NCBI GenBank assembly: GCA_001939145.1 | Contig: LSRX01000130.1 | Location: 570,199 to 634,198 of the forward strand | Direction: 5' to 3' | Origin: Symbiodinium microadriaticum | Lineage: Eukaryota > Sar > Dinophyceae > Suessiales > Symbiodiniaceae | DNA: 64,000 nt | In this document: piece after piece, positions 62,101 to 64,000 of the stretch | Layout of the letters: each line of letters starts with the position of its first letter | How positions within the stretch are numbered: the first letter of the stretch is position 1 | The notes under the pieces: model-generated | Databases searched by the model: none | What the model was told of the DNA's origin: nothing | The model's input: the letters and a program-made list of their open reading frames with translations, nothing else | Translations under genes and position numbers: made by a program

Positions 62101-62760
62101 CATCACAAAAAAAAAGTCATGTCGATATCAAAAAAAAAATCGTTTCGGGATGTTGGTAGTCTCTAAAAAAAAAAATAAGGCACAAGCCAAAAAAAAATTG
62201 AGTCCAGGCACTGAGCGTCGTGGAAAAAAAAAACGGTGCCACCTGCAAAAAAAAAAAGAAGCGGGCGGCATCGTTGACGGACTAAAAAAAAACGCTGCAA
62301 GAATCCAAAAAAAAAATGTGCTTCTTGGGTCCTGAGGCTGCAAAAAAAAAAGGAGGGCTCAGATTAAAAAAAAACAATCAGGAACTACTAGAAGTGCTTC
62401 AAAAAAAAAAAGTCCTGTGGAGCAAAAAAAAAAGACTGCAGAAGTGGCGTCCGGCTTGGTGCACTTGGAATCTACGAGATGGACTTTAAGGCGAAAGCCC
62501 GGCAGAAAGTTGCTCATCTAAAAAAAAAGGGCCGCAAGCTCCAAAAAAAAATCCACCATAGTCATGAGGTCCCCCAATAAAAAAAAATAGGGCCCGGTGA
62601 CAAAAAAAAAGATGTCTTCCGCACTTTCGCGAGCTGCAAAAAAAAACACCTTAATCACGCAAAAAAAAATCACAAACCTGCATGGCCAGGGAGAGTAAAA
62701 AAAAATGGCCGTGCAGATGAAAAAAAAAAGAGCCCCCAGTCCAGTCTGAACGGACAAAAA
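53998..62760 (-). CDS. Multi-exon receptor: ANF-type ligand domain, Cys-rich stalk, three PilJ-like segments, one TM helix
   Basis: Predicted cell-surface sensor. Exons seen on the minus strand: a signal-peptide/N-terminal piece (about 62678-62800), 62372-62633, about 61785-62105, 58540-57377, 57261-57149, 56378-55787 and 55716-53998. From 58540 onward the phases match at every junction (0-0, 2-1, 0-0). Protein order: class-C-receptor-like periplasmic-binding domain, GCC2/GCC3-like cysteine repeats, three PilJ-like helical segments, then the TM helix GLVVAIFAVVSSILAFCACC followed by a basic stop-transfer RQRRARRKQQ. The tail may end at 53998, or splice at a GT near 54066 into further cytoplasmic exons such as 52526-52666. 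No kinase or cyclase is seen. The 59-nt A9 grid overwrites part of the ligand domain, and one exon of the second lobe (between 61.8 and 58.5 kb) was not found. The ligand is unknown. Confidence 0.8.
55787..56378 (-). CDS. Receptor exon: helical sensor region with second PilJ-like start
   Basis: 592 nt, starting in the last base of a codon after GCGCGCAG and ending TTCATGCAG|GTTGGC in phase 0. It is all predicted helix (LLLDAVQNVLHSLLEAARAA; FRVDRALQRLAEAKECYEAA; LRLAQGFRNDMSVVVDPLSQ) with no TM segment. Near the end GTCDPLATTTQEQWMHLARG precedes AEQRMASQGVFRYFMQ, which resembles the QRM..Q start of a PilJ unit. Confidence 0.8.
56379..57148 (-). other. Receptor intron with CAG and other repeats
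   Basis: 770 nt, GTGCAT...GCGCGCAG. Holds a (CAG)n tract at 57066-57126 and short GTC/ATC-rich repeats. A stretch at 56490-56570 (ATG in a good context, MWASFSELLGRSPTD) looks coding-like, but its phase does not fit the flanking exons, so it is left out of the gene model. Confidence 0.5.
57149..57261 (-). CDS. Receptor exon: rest of first PilJ-like helical pair
   Basis: 113 nt, found by phase and homology because it is too short to stand out as an ORF. It starts in phase 0 after ATGACAG and reads ALISGNSTLGIVAAP then NEEVADALSALLDSCLGAEHVP. It ends in phase 2 at CCTGT|GTGCAT, which fits the phase of the next exon. FDWILQ-ALISGNSTLGI is the PilJ pattern (F...L.aL..G....g...p). Confidence 0.75.
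57377..58540 (-). CDS. Receptor exon: end of ANF domain, Cys-rich stalk, start of first PilJ-like segment
   Basis: 388 codons, phase 0 to 0, AG before 58540 and CAG|GTGCGG at the end. The first part has GYFYDGLWLVASILHAYL and FIGVTGRVRQFNGV...GDREG, the C-terminal end of an ANF-receptor domain. The middle has repeated cysteine units (CVGCPAGSYSTASQASCFPC, CPRGSFSNSSGTASCEPCHP, CVDCPLGYFMNDSGAEEC, CPRDSYADSRGLSLCKPC), typical of GCC2/GCC3 ephrin-receptor-like stalks. The end reads LSQRLAKQLLLVVSGVRSEE...LTRDMASFDWILQ, the first helix pair of a PilJ-type sensor. Confidence 0.88.
58964..59156. repeat. Compound (AGC)n-(AGT)n-(AGC)n microsatellite
   Basis: AGC run with GAG interruptions, AGT run at 59073-59117, AGC run to 59147. 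One undetermined base at 59148. The A9 grid starts directly after it. Confidence 0.95.
59604..59687. mobile_element. MITE-like element, family A, copy 3 (crossed by A9 tracts)
   Basis: TIRs TAGGCCCCCAAGTAGTTCCTT and AAGGAACTACTTAGGGGCCT are intact. Two A9 tracts lie in the interior. Distances from TIR to the core TTTAGAGTCTTATA and on to the other TIR equal those in copy 1 to the base, so the tracts substitute for native bases. Confidence 0.85.
61785..62105 (-). CDS. Receptor exon: middle of the ANF ligand-binding domain
   Basis: Reads DANRYPYF, tract, PSTR, tract, VAIYEFMKLLGFKRVGVLYG, DRSINNM, tract, LEMVV, tract, QTGGYSWT, tract, LRQVS, tract, DAGSALDFMKMRDSRVNFIA. The segment YPYF-x(4)-PS-x(6)-AI...LGF.RV.VLY is the conserved link between the lobes of class C receptor ligand domains. 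Spacing fits only if each A9 tract stands in for nine original bases. The stop TGA before DAN suggests the 3' splice site lies under the tract at 62107-62115. Confidence 0.75.
62372..62633 (-). CDS. Receptor exon: N-terminal lobe of the ANF ligand-binding domain
   Basis: Begins after an AG at 62634-62635. Visible sequence, with A9 tracts (T9 on this strand) breaking it: ESAEDI, VTGPY, LGDLMTMVD, LELAA, MSNFLPGFRLKVHLVDSKC, then DATSAV and EALLVVPD. TGPY...ELA...LPGYRL...DSKC is the hallmark start of ANF/periplasmic-binding receptors. The reading frame is kept across five tracts. One stop codon (TAG at about 62518-62520) is created only by the last T of a tract, so it is not informative. The signal peptide probably lies just upstream (62678-62750), where LLSLAMQ precedes a GT. 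Confidence 0.7.
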
Positions 62761-63794
62761 AAAAAACCAGGTAAACTTAAAAAAAAAGGGCATCCTCAAC
62801 TTCTGCGAACCGTGAAAAAAAAATATGATATGGACTAAAAAAAAAACATCTCGCGAGTGCGGGGTCTGTGCATAAAAAAAAATGACATTAAATTATAAAA
62901 AAAAAGATCTGATAATCTGATACTCAAATCTAAAAAAAAAATGCCTTACTTTGGCAAAAAAAAAAAGAACTATCGCATGTGGAGGCGGCACAAAAAAAAA
63001 GCTTGGATGGAACAAAAAAAAAATGCAGCACCCAAACTCCTGTTCCTTCTTAGGGAGTCTACAGGAGGCCTATGATTCCAACCTGTCGCGGCTCAAATGC
63101 CTAAACCACAAAAAAAAACTAAGCCGATTGTGAAAAAAAAAAACTCGTGGCTAAACCTCCAAACGCGAAAAAAAAAAGAAAGCTCCAAATCAAAAAAAAA
63201 CACTCGAGGCTTCGGCTTTGTTACTGTAAAAAAAAATGAAACACCATAAAAAAAAAAAATTACACTCAGAATGCTATAGCGCTCTCACACTTCAGTTGAG
63301 GTTGAGGGTGCAGGATTTCTCGAGTTTGGGTGTCGGGCGCTTCGAAAAAAAAAATGTGCGTCATGGAGAAAAAAAAATTTCGGGAGTATGCACCCTGTAG
63401 GGTTAAAAAAAAAGGTTTAGGGTTTCGAAAAAAAAAGAGTATACACCCTATAGGGTTTAGGGTAAAAAAAAATCGGGAGTAGGGTGAAAAAAAAAGCTGT
63501 ACCGTGCCCGGCTTCGAAGGAAAAAAAAAAATTTCAAGTCGATCTAAAAAAAAAGGGGCCGCATACGCAACGAAAGCACAAAAAAAAAAATTGAAAAACA
63601 ATCCAAAAAAAAAGTCCCAATGTATAACCTTCTTGTCTAGAAAAAAAAAGCAGTGCGCAAGCGAAAAAAAAAAGAAGGAATTCTTCTACTCCTCCCGGTT
63701 CCGCACGGAAGGGACTTCATGAGAAAGCAGGCCCGGTGAACGAGACCTCCCAATAATCTCGGAACCGGAGCACCGCTTAAAGGGGATAGGGGTC

Positions 63795-63871
63795 AAAAAA
63801 AAACTATTTAAGAGATCAAAAAAAAACTATTTCCGGGATCAAAAAAAAACTATTCACAGATCAAAAAAAAA
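63795..63871 (+). repeat. Four tandem gatc-A9-ctatt units
   Basis: Short tandem array with starts at 63795, 63818, 63841 and 63863. Each A9 run is preceded by GATC or GGTC and followed by CTATT. It ends the A9 grid and is followed by a purine-rich tail. Confidence 0.85.
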
Positions 63872-63929
63872 CTATTCATTTGCACAAGCCAAACACAAGC
63901 AAAACGCAGCACACAAAGGAACAACAAGC

Positions 63930-64000
63930 AGAAAGACAGAAAGACAGAAAGAAGGAAAGAAAGAAAGAAAGAAAGAAAGACAGAAAGAAAGAAAGAAAGA
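63930..64000. repeat. (GAAA)n purine microsatellite at the window end
   Basis: CAGAAAGA units grading into pure GAAA. Confidence 0.9.

Larger units (their letters stand above)
59157..63871. repeat. 59-nt periodic grid of A9 tracts (A9-N14-A9-N27)
   Basis: Nine-A runs begin at 59157+59k and 59180+59k for k = 0 to 79. Checked position by position, both runs are present for all k except 6, 12, 16, 45, 48, 56, 66, 70, 77 and 78, where both are absent together. One run (59592-59600) is displaced by one base. Runs longer than nine are explained by native flanking A. The last occupied unit (63818, 63841) lies inside four copies of gatc-A9-ctatt at 63795-63871 with 22-23 nt spacing, the same as the inner spacing of the grid. 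An extra 8-A run at 60849-60856 is off the grid. The grid runs through receptor exons, introns, telomere-like repeats and a MITE without shift. Comparison with intact copies shows replacement, not insertion. Confidence 0.97.

Noticed and set aside
59157..63871. CRISPR-like array, or repeats with spacers
   Set aside because: The repeat would be only A9, the spacings alternate 14/27 nt, and the intervals are ordinary local sequence (receptor exons, MITE, introns).
59157..63871. Many ORFs with FFF or KKK every 5-9 residues
   Set aside because: These come from the A9 tracts being multiples of three. They are not Phe- or Lys-repeat proteins.
1..64000. Spliced-leader relics, rRNA and tRNA genes
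   Set aside because: None was seen by eye. A covariance-model scan was not possible, so absence is not proven.

Overview
The window looks like nuclear DNA of a dinoflagellate or a close alveolate relative. The evidence is very low gene density, dozens of short interstitial plant-type telomere repeats (TTTAGGG/CCCTAAA), long microsatellites, small TIR/MITE-like repeats in several copies, and protein genes broken by short introns whose 5' splice sites are often not GT. Two AMT introns read GC-AG and one sulfotransferase intron reads GA-AG. No rRNA, tRNA or CRISPR array was recognised. The species cannot be fixed from sequence alone.

Layout. 1-4882 is repeat-rich DNA without a recognisable gene. 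4883-7017 (minus) is a complete ammonium transporter gene of four coding exons that sum to exactly 550 codons including the stop. 7018-22634 is intergenic, with microsatellites and inverted-repeat elements. 22635-27130 (minus) is a secreted or Golgi-type sulfotransferase gene with a large repeat-filled intron holding a 788-base N gap. 27131-40943 is intergenic. 40944-44354 (minus) is one intronless 1,136-codon ORF of unknown function, rich in Ser and acidic residues and flanked by telomere-like repeats. 44355-52525 is intergenic. From about 52.5 kb, and more firmly 54.0 kb, up to about 62.8 kb (minus) lies a multi-exon receptor. Its parts, in protein order, are an ANF-receptor / periplasmic-binding-like ligand domain, a cysteine-rich GCC2/GCC3-like stalk, three PilJ-like helical sensor segments, and a membrane helix.

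The strangest feature is 59157-63871. Runs of nine A sit on an almost perfect 59-nt coordinate grid (A9-N14-A9-N27). The grid runs through introns, a MITE copy and receptor exons alike. Where an uninterrupted reference exists (other MITE copies in the window, conserved receptor motifs), the A-runs REPLACE nine bases and are not inserted. A sequence-processing or assembly overlay explains this best. If it is real, nothing described accounts for it. Either way the bases under the grid cannot be trusted, and they hide parts of the receptor ligand-binding domain.

The three recognisable genes are all minus-strand. They suggest nutrient uptake (AMT), sulfation in the secretory pathway, and signal perception. 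Nothing in the sequence ties them into one pathway.
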